Shown here one piece after another: positions 1 through 64,000 of a DNA stretch of 64,000 nt (its first letter is position 1; each line of letters starts with the position of its first letter). The stretch is from Bugula neritina (Eukaryota > Bryozoa > Gymnolaemata > Cheilostomatida > Bugulidae). A program made the position numbers and the translations under genes. The notes beneath the pieces are model-generated. The model searched no databases and had not been told where the DNA came from. It worked only from the letters and a program-made list of their open reading frames with translations. Location of the stretch: NCBI GenBank assembly GCA_964035545.1, contig OZ037765.1:31819504-31883503 (forward strand), read 5' to 3'.

Positions 1-72
1 ACTGTTTTAGGGTTGTATGCTCAAACAAGTGTTATTTTATTATTTGAGAGATAGAGGGAGGGGGGCGATGAA

Positions 73-356
<284 letters not shown>

Positions 357-1433
357 ATGCACTTTTGCAAGCAAATTTTTCTAATATGTATACACTATGT
401 TCTGATAGTTTAGTTATACAAATGAATTTGTCATTTCATTATTGGTAATAGCATAAACCAAATAGCATTACAATCTCTTCAGGGAAAAACCCATTTGGAT
501 GATTAATTTTGATGAAATGGCCATTTGAATTTATTGGATGAATGGGAGCTGATCATTTGATTTAGTTGAAAGAAATGTTTTCGGGTGTCAGCAGAAATAA
601 GCGATTGTAGCAGCTGATGTAAATTATATTAATTTTGAGCAACTATTATACTATAATCCCAAATAATGAGCATGCAGAGTGCAGTTTAGTTTATAACTAA
701 TTTATTCAATTATTTTTTTATCTCAGTTGTTATTGTTTCAGATAAAAAATCTATATTTTTTTCTGCATACTATGGTGTTGCCGTGTGTACACTACTAGTT
801 TAAACTGCTTCAGCAATTTAACTATAAAGCAAGCTATTCTTGTCCTTTTCTACAATCATTAAACTTTAAAATTTTGTGTTATAATAAAGCAAGCACAAGC
901 GATTCCTTCAAACTAACAGACTCCAGCTGAATCCTTGTATATTTACAAAAACAATAAACATATATCAACACTTTACCAGGCATGTTAACTACATAACTAC
1001 AATATTATTTATATATTTTGTTAATACTATGAGACAGCAACTGTGATTGGGTAAATATAGCTGGTAATATTGAAAAACTGATCAATTCAGAATTGCCTAC
1101 TCTTAAGAGAATTATCCACTTACCCATAAGGAACAAAGTAATAAAAGCTAAGCGGTTTAAAGAGCTTTTTTGCAAGTAATAACTTAGTACCTATAATGCA
1201 CTGCATATATATATACAAGTACTACGTTATTGCAGGAGACTCTCATAGACTGTAAAACCATCCAGCACAATCGTTGGTAAAAAATAATTATATAACAGCA
1301 GTATGAGTACTATGAAAGCAACAAGACCTCTGCAAACGTATCTATCATATCAATAGTGTACTATTAAAAAATATATAAACGCAACATGTGACGTAACTCC
1401 AATGTTTAAAAGAACCGACAAAAAATGTGTTTA
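357..1433. other. AT-rich sequence downstream of locus A, no gene seen
   Basis: Between the GA tract and the stop codon of locus A I find no ORF with recognisable content, no RNA gene and no clear mobile element. The part next to position 1434 presumably holds the 3' UTR of locus A. I did not find a convincing canonical poly(A) signal close to the stop. Confidence 0.5.
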
Positions 1434-18646
<17,213 letters not shown>

Positions 18647-19819
18647 GACTCACCACTCAACCACCTCAGTGCTACAGTACACTACAATACTATATTATAT
18701 GAAATGCAATCACAACTGTTTAGAAAACTTGAAATAAAATTATTGAATATATTCTCTTTAGCGAAAAATCTTTGGTAACTTTAGAATTCTCTAAAAACTA
18801 AGTCTATCAGTAGTAAAACATACAAGTAATTAGACAGCAATGGTTTCTTGCAATGTAAAGTGTGGAGTAGCTACCAAGCACTGCTATAAAAGAATATTAG
18901 AACGTTGAAGTTAATCAAGTATATGACGACTTTCAACGCATAGTCAAATGAGAAATCTAAAAGTCAAAATATGGTTTGTATAAATTAATTTAAGTAAAAA
19001 CATTGAATTTTTAAACCTGAAAACTTTAATACAAAAGTAACTGCTTGTTTGACTTGTGCAGTTATTTACTATAAAATGTTTAAAATTGTAGCAATACTTC
19101 CATTATTTTATATTTAAAAAGCGTAATTTAGGTTATTTTTTGTAGTCTTATTTATAATCAAGTTTCCAACACACTCAACACATAACAAAAGGAACCACGC
19201 TTTTTTAAGTACGGCACAAGTCTAAATTATATGATTGGATTGCAGTATAATATTATGTGAAAAGAACAAAGCCATTAAGCTTCAAGCTGCAAATCAAAAC
19301 CTTATCAGTTTCCAAAATGCTGTGCACGTATAACCCAAACTTTAAGACAAAACATTAAACTGCAAAAATAATGTCAAAAAATAAAAAGCAGTTTATGTTC
19401 AAGTGCTCTGAGCCAAGCTAAGTGAAGACTTTTCACTCAATAAATGGATCTACTCTTACCTTAAGTTGTTCACTAAATAGTCTGCCCACACCACTGTCTA
19501 TCCACTTTATTAATGGCTATAATAATGTGCTCTTGGCAGATGATTAACTGTTAACACTAATCTTTGTATGATACAGTAGACTAGATTTCTTTGACACATT
19601 TCAATAAGTAAAAAATGAAATAGAATATGCTCTACATTCAGCATCACCACATCAAAACATGTAATATAAACATCAAAGTGATTTTTTTAAGACTGTTAAA
19701 CAGTATACTGTGATAACATTATTGTTGTTTAAGCAAAATTATCACTGCAGTTTTCTCAAGCTAAAACTTCTCCATTTCACAGTCTTATGATAATAATAAT
19801 AACCAATAATTGAAAGTTG
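18647..19819. other. 5' flank of locus A, AT-rich, no gene seen
   Basis: The stretch upstream of the locus A start codon should contain its promoter and 5' UTR. I see no clear TATA or initiator arrangement that can be called with confidence, and no ORF of interest. Confidence 0.4.
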
Positions 19820-20024
<205 letters not shown>

Positions 20025-21249
20025 TTTGAGCCAAAAAATCACCTCCTTTTAGAATAATTTAGATGGTTTTTACCTGCTTTTTTGTTAGCACCGTTGGTGA
20101 AAATAAATCCAACAAACAAACAAACATCATGGAGCCCAATTACCATGTACAAAACAAGATGGCCAGATTAAAACAGTCAATAGCACATGATACTTTATAA
20201 GCTTCTGTTTTAAATCAATAAGTCAATGCAAAAGAGAGGGCCGTATTCAAGCTACTGTACACTGACTGATATAGTATTCATAAACAACATATATTCTGGT
20301 AACAAATTACAACATTTATTATTAAAGGTGATTTGATCTAACAAGCTTTTGATATAAATCTCTTAAATGGAGTGAAATTATTAATGACATGACAATTTTG
20401 GTTGACTTGTGGCAGGTCGAATTACAAATCACTTCATTTGACACTCTATTATATAGCCTTTTGACCAGGTTTTATAACTTAGAAGTTAACTAGCTATTAA
20501 GGTTTGCATTTGCTTTTAAGTTTATCACTATTTATGAAATACATATAAGTAAATGTTTTTTTGCAAATAGTTTTGCACAAATCTAAAGAGTTGACTTTAG
20601 TAAGCATCTTCGGGCCCCAGATATTAAAAATTTACAGAAATCTAGCTAAAAAGCATGTAATCTTTAATTTACAACTCTATAAAAATAACAAGGCAAAATG
20701 ATAGTTTAAAAACCTTATTTTGTAATTTTCTAGAGTTTTCCACCCTGATAAATTTTGATTATTTACGTAGATAATATTACATGCATACATATTCAAAGCT
20801 GTATGACTTGTTGATTGCCTTCTCTTTCTTGCATGTAGCCAAGTTACATTCTAGAATTTTAGTAAAATTAAGCATTTTCTGGCTAGTCAAGTTTTGATAG
20901 TGCTCACCGATCACTAAATTTCCAGTTTCATCGCGGGTTACTTGCAGAAGTATGACCTTAATTAGCCCAGTTATAGTGAAACAATTGTACCCCAACATCC
21001 TTAACTTTTTTCTTTATTTCAAAAATTAAACTTCAAATAAAAACAATAAATGTGATTAATTCTACTTCAAATTTCATATCAAAAAATGTAAACAACTATA
21101 GTATAAAAAAACATTAAAAAATGCGTCCAAAAATCACTATACCATACCTTAACCAAAAAAAGTCTATAGTTCCTAATTTTGAAAATACATTCAACTTATT
21201 TTTGCATTGCAAGCTGAAAATAGGTATTTATTTTATTATACAGCTAGCC
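20025..21249. other. Sequence between locus B 3' end and the CA repeat, no gene seen
   Basis: AT-rich sequence with no supported gene. A 73-aa open frame (20777-20998, minus) has no recognisable domain and does not look coding. Confidence 0.45.
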
Positions 21250-21252
21250 TCA

Positions 21253-21708
<456 letters not shown>

Positions 21709-22102
21709 CTACATGTAATGCAGGTATAATACAGTTAGTTACTAAAATGATGTTACATTTTATTATTGCTTATTAATAATTTCTTAATGCATACACACCT
21801 GCAGTAGCTTCATCCAAGACTAATATTTTACTTTGTCTAAGCAAAGCTCTAGCTATACATATGAGTTGTCTTTCCCCAACTGAGAAATTCTCTCCATTTT
21901 CTACTATAGGAGCATCTAATTGTCCAGCTAAAGCTTTGATTGTGTGTTTCACATGACATTTTCTTAAAGCTGACCACAAATCTTTATTTTTATACATGTT
22001 AAAGGGGTCAAGGGTGTATCTGTATAAAATAGCTATTGAGCTAGAATATTTAGATCAGAAGGGCAAATGAATCAGGAAAAGCTGCTGTTAGAAGAATCCT
22101 TA

Positions 22103-22345
<243 letters not shown>

Positions 22346-22969
22346 CTACCAGAACCAGTTCTGCCCACAATTCCAATCTTCTCCTGAGGTTTTACTTCAA
22401 AAAATATGTTCTTTAGTACAAGAGATAGACCTTCTCTGTATCTCACATTTACTTCATGAAACACAATACTTCCTTCTTCTGGCCAACCAGTTGGAGGTCT
22501 TCTGTGCTCAATAATTCCTGGAGCTTTAGATTCCAAGTCCTGGTGTTATAAATATAATCACAGTGTTCTGTATGTATGCAGCTATGCCCTTAAATAGTCA
22601 CTCACAATTTGCTAATAATTTCACATACTTTAGTATAACTTTATTCCATAGATATCATGCAGCTCAGCGCAGCCACGACACTAACTAGTGCCTGTAGTAT
22701 GTTAAAACATTTGCCAACTGTTGAGGTATACTAGAATTAAAATGTTTGCAAACAATAACTGTACCAATTAACTTTATATCTGCAAAATGATATGTAGCTT
22801 TTTTAATAGCTGTTGTTATTAAAGTTTGAAGTTGAAAATTTTTTTTAATAAAACATATTATATTGATGACTGTAATACTTTTTATTTACTTTTGGTTGGG
22901 AAATTTTCTAATTCAAGCATATAATTGCATTTTCTAAAACAATTAGCTTACAAACACCTAAAAAAAACA

Positions 22970-23173
22970 CTCACGAAAGTTTATAGTCCCTATCCCTGTG
23001 AGAAACCCCTGGTGGAAAGAGTTTTTGTTAAATCGGGCTAAAGACTTATTCAGATGAGGCACAGAAGCAATTATGACTGGATGCTCTTCCTAACATCATC
23101 AATGGGTTTGTCCGGGCTCGAACTCATGACTTCATGTTTACTAGGCAAACGCTCTAACCCCTAGACCATGGCT
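22970..23173 (-). mobile_element. tRNA-derived SINE, copy 4
   Basis: Near full-length reverse-orientation copy. The tail (ACTCACGAAAGTTTATAGTC on the plus strand) is at the left, and the tRNA-like head with box B complement GGGCTCGAACTC is at the right. It lies in intron 24 of pseudogene B. Confidence 0.85.
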
Positions 23174-23912
23174 ATATAAATCTAGTTTAATTGTTAATTA
23201 TGCAGTCAAAAAGAATCAGTTTTCAACTTTTAACCAAATAAAACCAAATATTTTTTTAAATAGCATTGTAATTATAACTCGTAGATTTGAAAGCACTAAA
23301 CAAAGTGTAGTGCTCTTAATGGCAATCTTCTCTTCACTAGCCAGCTTTACATATTTAGTAATAATTTACCCACTTGAATATAATTGATTATTCTCGCTAC
23401 AGATGTGAACCTGGCTGTGCTCTGTATCCATTGTCTGACCAAGTTTTGGCTTAAATCTCCAATCTAAAATAAAATAATTTTCACAGTGAAGAATTGGTTG
23501 ATTAATTTCGCAATTTAATAAGTTTAGCAATAAAAAAAAACATTCTTGTAACAATAGTGCAGGGTAAACATCAACCCTGGGGAGAATTATTTATCATTTT
23601 AACAATTAAAATAATTTAAACAAGATTCGTGGCAGTAAATTATTACTCTATTATATGTCATAAATTCTAAAATTAGAAATTTACTAGAATGCAGAGTCAA
23701 TTCGTGTATTACCCAGTTTGAATTTTCAGCAAGAATGTAAATTAGGTGTATTATTTTATTTGAATGTTGACCATATAATAAAAACTAAAGTGCATAAGCC
23801 CACACTAATAAATATATACACGGTACGATTTATTATAGCACTTTTTTAAACTGTCTTTATAGAACATTTACAAATTGAGTAATTAGACATGATTATTATG
23901 TAAACACAAAGG

Positions 23913-23980
23913 GAGCAGCCGTGGTCTAGGGATTAAAGCATTTGCTTTGTGAACACGAAGACTATAAACTTGTGTGAGTT
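23913..23980 (+). mobile_element. Internally deleted SINE copy 5
   Basis: The first about 48 bp of the SINE head (GAGCAGCCGTGGTCTAGGGA and following) join directly to the last about 20 bp of its tail (ACTATAAACTTGTGTGAGT). Box B and the whole body are missing, so this is a deletion derivative in intron 23 of pseudogene B. Confidence 0.75.
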
Positions 23981-24519
23981 TATTATGTAAGCACAAACTT
24001 CACTAACGCTGCTTGCTTGAGTTGTATGTCATAAAAGTATAAATCCTAATTTTTAGTAGTTTCCGGTTTGATTTTAGGTATTTCAGCAAGGCTTTAAATA
24101 GTAGTGGTGTACAAAGCAAGCCTTATTTATGATCAATTTTAAAGATATTTGTGCAGGCAGCATTGATGTTAGAAGCCAATAGAGGTTGCATAACGCTGCT
24201 GTCTTTGAATACTTACAGCAACAGCGTAGGTGAGTGACAGAGCTGCCATACTTGGACTCAGAATAAAACTTGGAACAAGTGCAGTGCAGGCAAAAGTTGT
24301 AAACACTATCAGCAAAGAAAGCATGTCGCATCTGAAAGCTGCCCACCACAAACACAGTTCAAATAAAAACATGGCTACGCTGTTTTGGTCCTGTAGTTTA
24401 GCAAATCTGAAACAAGCAAATAAAGTATTATGCTTCAGCAAAGAAGTAACGAGATTCCTAAATAGTGTAGTAACTTAGGGGTTATTGAATGCAATCAGGC
24501 AGAGAACATAACTCCTTAT

Positions 24520-24835
24520 AAGTGAAAAAAACTATAAGGGTTCTTGTAGTGTGCGAAAAGTAAACTTTAATGTGGAGAGTAGTTCTTTTCAGTGTGAGCT
24601 CTTGTCTTCAACTGACTAGGAGCTCAAAATGTGCCTTCTTTTATACTAGTCAAAGGAAGTCTAGAACCTTTGACTGACAATCACCGAAGTTCGGAATGTC
24701 AAGCTCGATTTACAATGTGTATTGAACTAAGGGCTAGAGGGCTAGAGATCGCTATTTAACGTGCCTAATTATAAGAATGTGTATTAGGAGGATACTTCTA
24801 TAAAATACCACGATAAAAACAAAAACAATTTTTAA
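24520..24835. repeat. Possible solo-LTR-like block (weak)
   Basis: Less AT-rich than its surroundings. It holds a CTTCTTTTATACTAG box and a GAGCTC repeat pair flanking a short segment, a layout loosely like that of the Gypsy LTR at 50727-51120. No second copy is in the window and the ends are unclear, so this is only a candidate. It lies in intron 22 of pseudogene B. Confidence 0.2.
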
Positions 24836-26814
24836 TATTACCACCACCTTGATAGTTTATGAAGTGATTGCATTAATTTAGTTTTGCGTATACTTTATAT
24901 TTTAATTTCAAATATGCTTCATTTTGATAAGACTTAAATCTTTTGGAAATAGCTAACTGCAACTTGAAATAATAATAGTCATTTGGCTATAAAATGCCTA
25001 AAAGGAGTAAACATTTCAAACGTATGACCTGATTATGACCAGTATTTATGAACAAAATTTATTCAGTAAGCCATAGAAATTCATCTTCCTTAAAGTACAA
25101 TAGCTCTTTTGTATATTTTCAAAATTATCGCTGGCACTGTATATTAGAGATGTGAAAACATACAGCATTATAACTTTTTAGATAACTATGCTAAGTAGGC
25201 TCATACTTGCCGACATTGAAATTCTTTCTCCTTTTTATATGCTTTGATGGTTTCTATACCCTGAACAGTCATCGCAATATGACCAAACACTGGAGACTTT
25301 GTAACATTCTCTAACCTAAAAGGTTTATTTGATAATAATTCAATTTAAATATGAATCTAAAAGGAAACACTTTGAGGAAGTAAAAACTTTTATTAATTTG
25401 CTTAACTAAATGATTTTAAGCTACAGTTTAAATCAAACTACCAGCACATTCAATTTATCAATTCAACCATGTGTGGGCTAACTTTTGAACAGAGTGTAAT
25501 TTGAGTAGATAATTATTGTTGAACAAGCTTTAGCAAAATAAAAACATCTAGCAAAACTTATATCTAGGTAGCTTTGCTCAGACCCACCTTTTGATAACAG
25601 GATTATTTTATTTATTAATTTTGTTATAGTTATGTATTTAATTTGAAAATGAAGCTGAAATTAAAACGAATAACAGATGAGACAAATGACCAACAGGATA
25701 AGAGAACATAAGAAAAAAGCTAAAAACAAAATTGAAATTATGAGAAAGCAAGTTTTATTATTATATATATTTTTTATGAACTTTAAGAGGATTTTTGAAT
25801 TTAAGCCATCCTTTAAAGACAACTGAAGGCCTCGGATATATTTTGGCAGAATTAAATCTATCTTTGTATAACATACTTTTTTGCTATATAAATCTCTTTT
25901 CCACAAAACACAAACAGCAGATACAAAAGCTCCCAATTTTGATATTATTATATCTGCTTGATTTTGGCAGCTTCATTCATTTGATTTAAAACTAGTTATT
26001 CAATGTACACCTTCCAATAAAGCAATTGACTAACATTTGATAATTGCAGCCGCAGTAGAGTCACACCAAGGAATTTCATACAGATCTACTCTCTCTAGTC
26101 TAGTTTCGTAGGCTTTATATAGAAATTCATCCAATAACCAGCTACTGGTTGAATAGCTGAATAGACCTGCATACTGAAGAGGTATCTTCTTTGAGTCCCT
26201 GGTGATAAAATTAACAATAAATAGAACTTTAAAAAGCATGTTGGCATCTAATAAACTCTAAAAATAGAAACACATTCTAGTCCTAATCTCTAAGAACTAT
26301 TTCATTACAACCAAAAATCCGACTGGAAAAACATTTTATGCCTAAAAGAATATAAGAATCGTTTAAGGAATTTTAAACCGACCATTTCAGCTTCATATAG
26401 TCTATTGACTTTTATATATTATATATTTCTAAATAAGTGTATTCATTTGAGATCATGTTGTTAGCCCAAAGATCCTTTACATTATAATATGATTTAATTT
26501 TATTTTACTTATGTTCCTATATAGTATGAGTAACTGTAGACATCAAACTTTGTTCCAATCCATGAACTACGAAACTAATTTATTTTTTCTCACCCAAGCT
26601 GTTGCAAATGGTAGACATAGTAAATTTTTAAATAGGTTTATAATATGAATTGGATTGTTTCTTACTTTGGTCTTCTTCTAAAAGGTATGAGATGTCTCCA
26701 TCCTTTATACTCTTTATCCTTCTCTGTAGGAACATATTATTCTTCTGAGTTTAGAAATGTGTTTGGTTCTTCCTCAGAATCTGATGACTCATAGGTTTCT
26801 GTGTAGAACTTCAT

Positions 26815-28812
26815 GACTCAACACTCAACCACCTCAGTGCTACAGTACACTACAATACTATATTATAGTTAATGTACTTATAATAACTTGAGATAAAATA
26901 ATTAAATTTATTCTGTTTAGCCTTCAGATTTTGATGATTTTAGTTACTTCTAGATCCCATGTATATCAGTTGTAGTACCAAAACAACCAGTTAATTAGAC
27001 AGTAATAGTCAGTTGTAATGTAAAATGCGAAGTAGCTACCATACACTGCCATAAATGAATATATTAGGATTTTAAGGCTATTAAAAATATTTTGAAATTA
27101 GTTTAAAAGAAACTAAAAATTATCTCTTTAAGTATTCTAATGCACAGCTTAGTGATTGCTTTTTAATCAATGAATGTCTAATTTTACCTTAGCTTAGTTT
27201 TAGTAACACTTGTTTGTCATACAAATTGCTACTAACTAGTATGGCCGATGAAGTTGCCTGTCCGCTTTGTTAATAGATGAACCGTTGGCATGTTGAAGAT
27301 GATTCATCATTAACACTAATCTTTTTGTGGCACGTGGTTCACTGGGTTTCTTTGGCACATTTTAATAGGTAACAAATGTAATAGAATATAAACTATATTC
27401 AAACCTAGCAAACCTTTGAATTAGGTAATCTATTATAAGCAGGTTCAAGAAAGGGTAAATGAGTGCAAAAGTTTCAGATTCCCATGTTTAGAGTTAGGTC
27501 CCTCAACTTCAACTTTAAACTTGGGAACCCAAATTACGGCACTTATTCACCCCCCAACTCGGAGCTGCTTATAACACAATTCTAAGACTTTGCTTTTAAT
27601 GCGGAGATTTGGTATATTCTCCATTATTGCTACTGCTACATCTTTTTAAAGTTACGTGAACAGTATTTAAGTTAAGTTGCTAAACGTACCAATTTCTACA
27701 CATGTTGGTACATGCTCAATAATACATTTGTGAGCTACATCAGTTATATGCTGGCTTGTATTTTAAGTAATAGAGATATCTATTCTTCTCTTTCATTAAC
27801 ACTTAACCAGGTTGATAAAAATAAGAATAAAAAGGTTGCTCAAATGCTTAAGAATTGTATTACAGTCATATGATCTTTCAAACTCTACTGCCTAATGTAG
27901 CTATTATCAAGTTCCTTTTTCAATGACCGAAATTTTTTCCTCGTATATCTGTTAAATGCCGGACATAGAACATAATTTGGTGTTTACTCTCACAGATTGG
28001 TATCAGACACAACTGATGTTACTTCTATGAAATGGTAGAATCCTTGAAAAGCATAAATCAAAATATATTGAATAAGCACTTCAAAAGAATTAATCATGCA
28101 TGTATAAGCCCAGTTAACTTTTGAACTACCATACCCTACATATTACCAGTGTGAGTATCACAATTAATTATATATGTTCATCTGTCACTAAAGTACTATA
28201 TAGTATCATACAGTGTGACAGGAGTCATAGGTGCGCCTGGCATGTCTAGAAAATAAGCTTGTGTATTCTTAGATCATACACTTCGTTGATTTTAGAGGTG
28301 AAAACATTAGCTAACATTTAGGAGTTGAATTGCAGGCAATAAGAAGGTAAGTTAGTTAAAAAGATTGATTTAGTTAAACCCGTAGCAAGTACTAATAAAC
28401 ATTTATCAATGACCATTAGGAGTAGTATAGATGTGGGATTTATATATTTAAAACTTTTTTTATATATTGTTATACAACAAATGAGGTACTCAATACACTA
28501 TAACATTCCCATGCTTAGAATTTGTGATGGCGATTGCATTAAGCTATGGTTGTTTTATTCATTACTGCTGTCTCCATGCATTGAATGAAAAATATATTGT
28601 GCTAGTTTCCATATTTGAAAGCAGCTGCAGTCTGTAAGGGTTTTAGAGCACTGGCTTTGTAAACATGAGGTCAGTTGTTAAAGGGTGCCTAAAGTTATCC
28701 CTACACATACGGAATCCGAAAGCACCCTAAATCTTAGTGAAGGTATTGGTGATGTTAGGAAGGGCATTCAGTCCTTAGCCAGCTTAAGAAAACTTTTTCC
28801 ATCAGGGGTTCT
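26815..28812. other. Head-to-head interval between B and C, mostly featureless
   Basis: AT-rich sequence upstream of both pseudogene B (minus) and locus C (plus). No ORF with recognisable content. Around 28620-28800 a stretch with GATGTTAGGAAGGGCATTCAGTC and TTTTTCCATCAGGGGTT is a heavily decayed plus-strand relative of the SINE family. Confidence 0.45.
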
Positions 28813-28900
28813 TCCACTTGCCACCTGTAGTTGCCAGTTGCCACCTATAGTTGCCAGTTGTCACCTGTTTTTGCCAGTTGCCACCTGTTGTTGCCACTTG
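28813..28900. repeat. About 20-bp minisatellite, roughly 4 units
   Basis: Tandem units of the form TTGCCACCTGTAGTTGCCAG with a few substitutions per unit. It lies about 210 bp upstream of the locus C start codon, next to the degraded SINE. Confidence 0.85.
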
Positions 28901-29112
28901 TTTTTTTAATGCTAAGAAAATTGCTTAAAGCATTGAAACTTGAGTTAATGACAAATTCTCTAGCAACCTATAATTGAGGTCTAATATCTATTGTGGTAAT
29001 TCATAGTTAATTGAGAATTTTAGAAAATTAAGTTCTGTAGAAGTCATTTAAAATCAATTACCTAAAGTCCTTAGGAATTGAATAACATATTCGTGTAATA
29101 CAGCTGTAAGTC

Positions 29113-43173
<14,061 letters not shown>

Positions 43174-43350
43174 AAACACGCTGCTAGCTGTGAAGACATA
43201 ATGTTAGACCTTTTGACAACCTACTGCATTGCAGCAGTGCATCGCTAACCAGAAATACTATCGAAAAAGCACGTCGAAGACAATTTGCTCTAAATTATGC
43301 TTTTAAGTTGCATAGTTTGCTATAATTTTTTTAATTTTTATAATAAGCAG

Positions 43351-43356
43351 AATAAA
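43351..43356 (+). terminator. Poly(A) signal candidate of locus C
   Basis: AATAAA about 180 bp after the stop codon of locus C, followed by AT-rich sequence. Position and hexamer are typical for an animal 3' end; cleavage is not shown. Confidence 0.6.
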
Positions 43357-45385
43357 GATGAAAGGTGTTATATATAAAGCGCCTTTTTAATAAAATGTGA
43401 ATCAGTTATACTATACTTAAATACCAGCTAGCAACTATCTTATGTGTAAAAATTAAGTAAAATAACAATTTATTTCTATTATTAACTAAATATAAATTTA
43501 AAATTATTGAGCAACTGTTATGTCTTCAAAACTGAGCAATAAATGTATACCGTATAGTACCTAACTTTTATAGTAGCAATGCTGGGTGTATTTCACCTGG
43601 ATGTTTATAAGTTTGTAGATTAGCAGCACACACAGCTTCAACTCCAGAACTCTGATACAATGAGCTGCAACTAACACTATTGTGATTAATCATTGATTAT
43701 TAAATTACTATACATGTAAGTTTCAGTCATTACTATAAGTTTGTTCCAAGTTATTGCACAAAACCAACAAATACAAGAAAATGCAAATAATATCAAATAT
43801 TAGTATATCAGTTAAATTTTGCTCTAGCTATGTGTCATATAAACTATGCTAAACTGATTACCTGTTAGGTAGACAGAGATTAGCCTTAGTTCTTGCAGAT
43901 AATATGTTGCCAATGTCTCTAATCCGCAAGGAAGGATGCTGAGAACACAGGCTTCACAAACTTTGGTTTTGATGCGGATCTTTGTATACTTCCATGGTAT
44001 ATGTGTGCGTAGATGTTTGTAGACTAATTCCATATAAGTATTGAGTGTAACTTCACTGCCAAATAATTGAGAAATTACTGCTGTCAAGTATGGGAGGTTG
44101 ACTTTCACAATTGACCATCTTAGTGGGTAAGCTATACATACAGCTGAAGGAAAAATACTATATAGGTAGAAATACTTAGTAGGAAAAAGTAAACTTTTAC
44201 TTCTATAACTGTAACTCCCTGACTAAGCCTGCTACCTCTGTGCTTCTACATTCTAAAGTAGCTTTCAAATAGCAATTTAAGTCTAACTGTAAAAATGGGC
44301 TACATTATTAGACATGTCACATTCAAGGCCCCAAAATAGCACAGCTGCATGAAAGCTAAAGTGCACCAAACGCAAAGAAACTGAGGCATGCTTTTATATA
44401 CATTTAGTGTAAACATTTATCATTATTTATAAGCAAAACATGGCATAAGAAGAAAGTTAAAAATATATAACAGGGTTTGCACAAAAAAGTAAAATTATCC
44501 CATCAGCAGACAGAAGATGATATAAGTGGAAGTTGTTTGCACATTTATAGGTGAAGAATAAAAGAATATAATTCTATTATAATAGTAAGCTTTGAATGGA
44601 ATACAATTTAGATGAATTGCTTAAAAATCTAAAACAACATGACAATTAGCAAAAAATAGAAGCTGGCCATTATCTTCAGCCTAGACTCAATTATGAATAG
44701 ATAAACTCATTAAATTAAACTGGCCTATAAATTGAGCGAAAAAAGCACCAAATATATTTTTGATAAAATTGCTGTCAAATTTTAGCTAAAAATCTAATAA
44801 ACCAAAGCTATTTTCTAAAGAATATTTAATTTTTTTAGAATCACTCTAGAAATTCATACCTTTTTTATCAATTTTGAAATGTAACAAAATAACACAGTGA
44901 ACTTTTTCAGACCCATTGCATTTTTGTAATAATTACAACATTTTTATACATAAAAAAGGCAATTGCAGTGACAAATGGCAATATGCTATAACATATTTTA
45001 TAAAATTGAAATTAAAATACTTGTAATGACCTCAAGTGATTGTTAATAACTTGTATTATACTTTCTTTTAGTTACGTCACTTTGATCATGAAAACGCTTT
45101 TAGCGAAAAAGGTTTATTGCTTATTGTTATAATATCACATATTACTGCTTATATATACAATAGCTGTCTATGGTATTGTGCTCATGTGATAAAGCTTTAA
45201 AAGCTGTACAGAGTTTAGCAATATTCTTTACCTATATAGCTACTAGCATTAAGGGGGTGTAATGTATCAACCCAATCAGAGAACAAATGGGCTAAGGCAC
45301 TTTCTGGCTTGGTGAAGAGTCAGGGACCACCTCAACACTTGTACCTTGTAAAGGGTGTAACTATACAGATATTAATCAATTTAAG

Positions 45386-45550
45386 CTCACAATAGTTTAT
45401 AGTCACCATCCCTGTGAGAAACCCCTGACAGCAAAGTTAGATAAAGCAAGCTTAAAACTTATCCGTGTAGGGCACAGAAGCAATTCTGACTTAATTCTCT
45501 TCCTTTACTGGAATTTGAATCTATGACTTCGTGTTTACTAAGCCATTGCT
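45386..45550 (-). mobile_element. tRNA-derived SINE, copy 7 (diverged)
   Basis: Reverse-orientation match to the SINE tail (TTTATAGTCACCATCCCTGT on the plus strand), body (GGGCACAGAAGCAATTCTGA) and a decayed head. It lies in the C/D spacer. Confidence 0.75.
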
Positions 45551-45753
45551 ACCTTTTATCAATTATTCTAAACATTCATTTAAAAACAGCTGTGATAATA
45601 ACAACAGTTATTAGTCATAGAAAACTAAATTTTCAAGAGTGCTTTACATTTTATGATAGCAGCTTAAAAATAGCACATTATTTTCAAAATAATTTTCATA
45701 CAACTTCTTTTTGGTCAACAGTGTACTGCTGCAATGGCAGTTCTTAAGAAAAT

Positions 45754-64000
<18,247 letters not shown>

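Larger units (their letters stand above)
43174..45753. other. Tail-to-tail spacer between loci C and D
   Basis: About 2.6 kb separating the stop codons of the convergent loci C and D. It contains the putative C poly(A) signal, one SINE copy and otherwise AT-rich sequence. The 60-95-aa open frames here have no recognisable content. It is the unpaired centre of the C/D inverted duplication. Confidence 0.6.

Overview
The window is animal nuclear DNA: AT-rich, with spliced genes (GT-AG introns of roughly 70 bp to 1.6 kb), long microsatellites, tRNA-derived SINEs and a young Ty3/Gypsy LTR retrotransposon. I cannot name the species. An invertebrate, perhaps a lophotrochozoan, is a guess from the lineage-specific transporter expansion and the repeats.

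The host content is a cluster of four ABCC5/MRP5-like ABC transporter loci. Locus A (minus, 1434-18646) and locus C (plus, 29113-43173) each reconstruct as complete 29-exon genes, with open predicted proteins of 1404 and 1365 aa. Locus D (minus, 45754 to beyond the right edge) shows exons 9-29, all open. Locus B (minus, 21250-26814) is a decayed copy: a stop in exon 1, a frameshift in exon 2, loss of exons 3-20 and a destroyed splice acceptor. Intron positions and phases are the same in all copies. A and B are tandem, B and C are head to head, and C and D are tail to tail. C and D still match inside introns, so they form a large, recent inverted duplication.

The 9.9-kb intron 19 of D holds an 8.0-kb Gypsy element (50727-58730, minus). 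Its 394-bp LTRs differ at one base. It has a primer-binding site matching the 3' end of tRNA-Leu, a gag ORF with a CCHC knuckle, and a long pol ORF in the -1 frame. A classic slippery heptamer (TTTAAAC) lies in the gag/pol overlap. Pol carries intact protease, RT, RNase H and integrase motifs, followed by about 530 extra residues ending in two C2H2 zinc fingers and a coiled coil. The element is visibly GC-rich against an AT-rich host.

Other features are a 1.3-kb non-autonomous TIR element and a tRNA-like sequence in C introns, several copies of one SINE family, very long GA, CA and CTGA microsatellites, a minisatellite, and several perfect palindromes. The intergenic stretches (1-1433, 18647-21249, 26815-29112, 43174-45753) contain only repeats or nothing I can identify.
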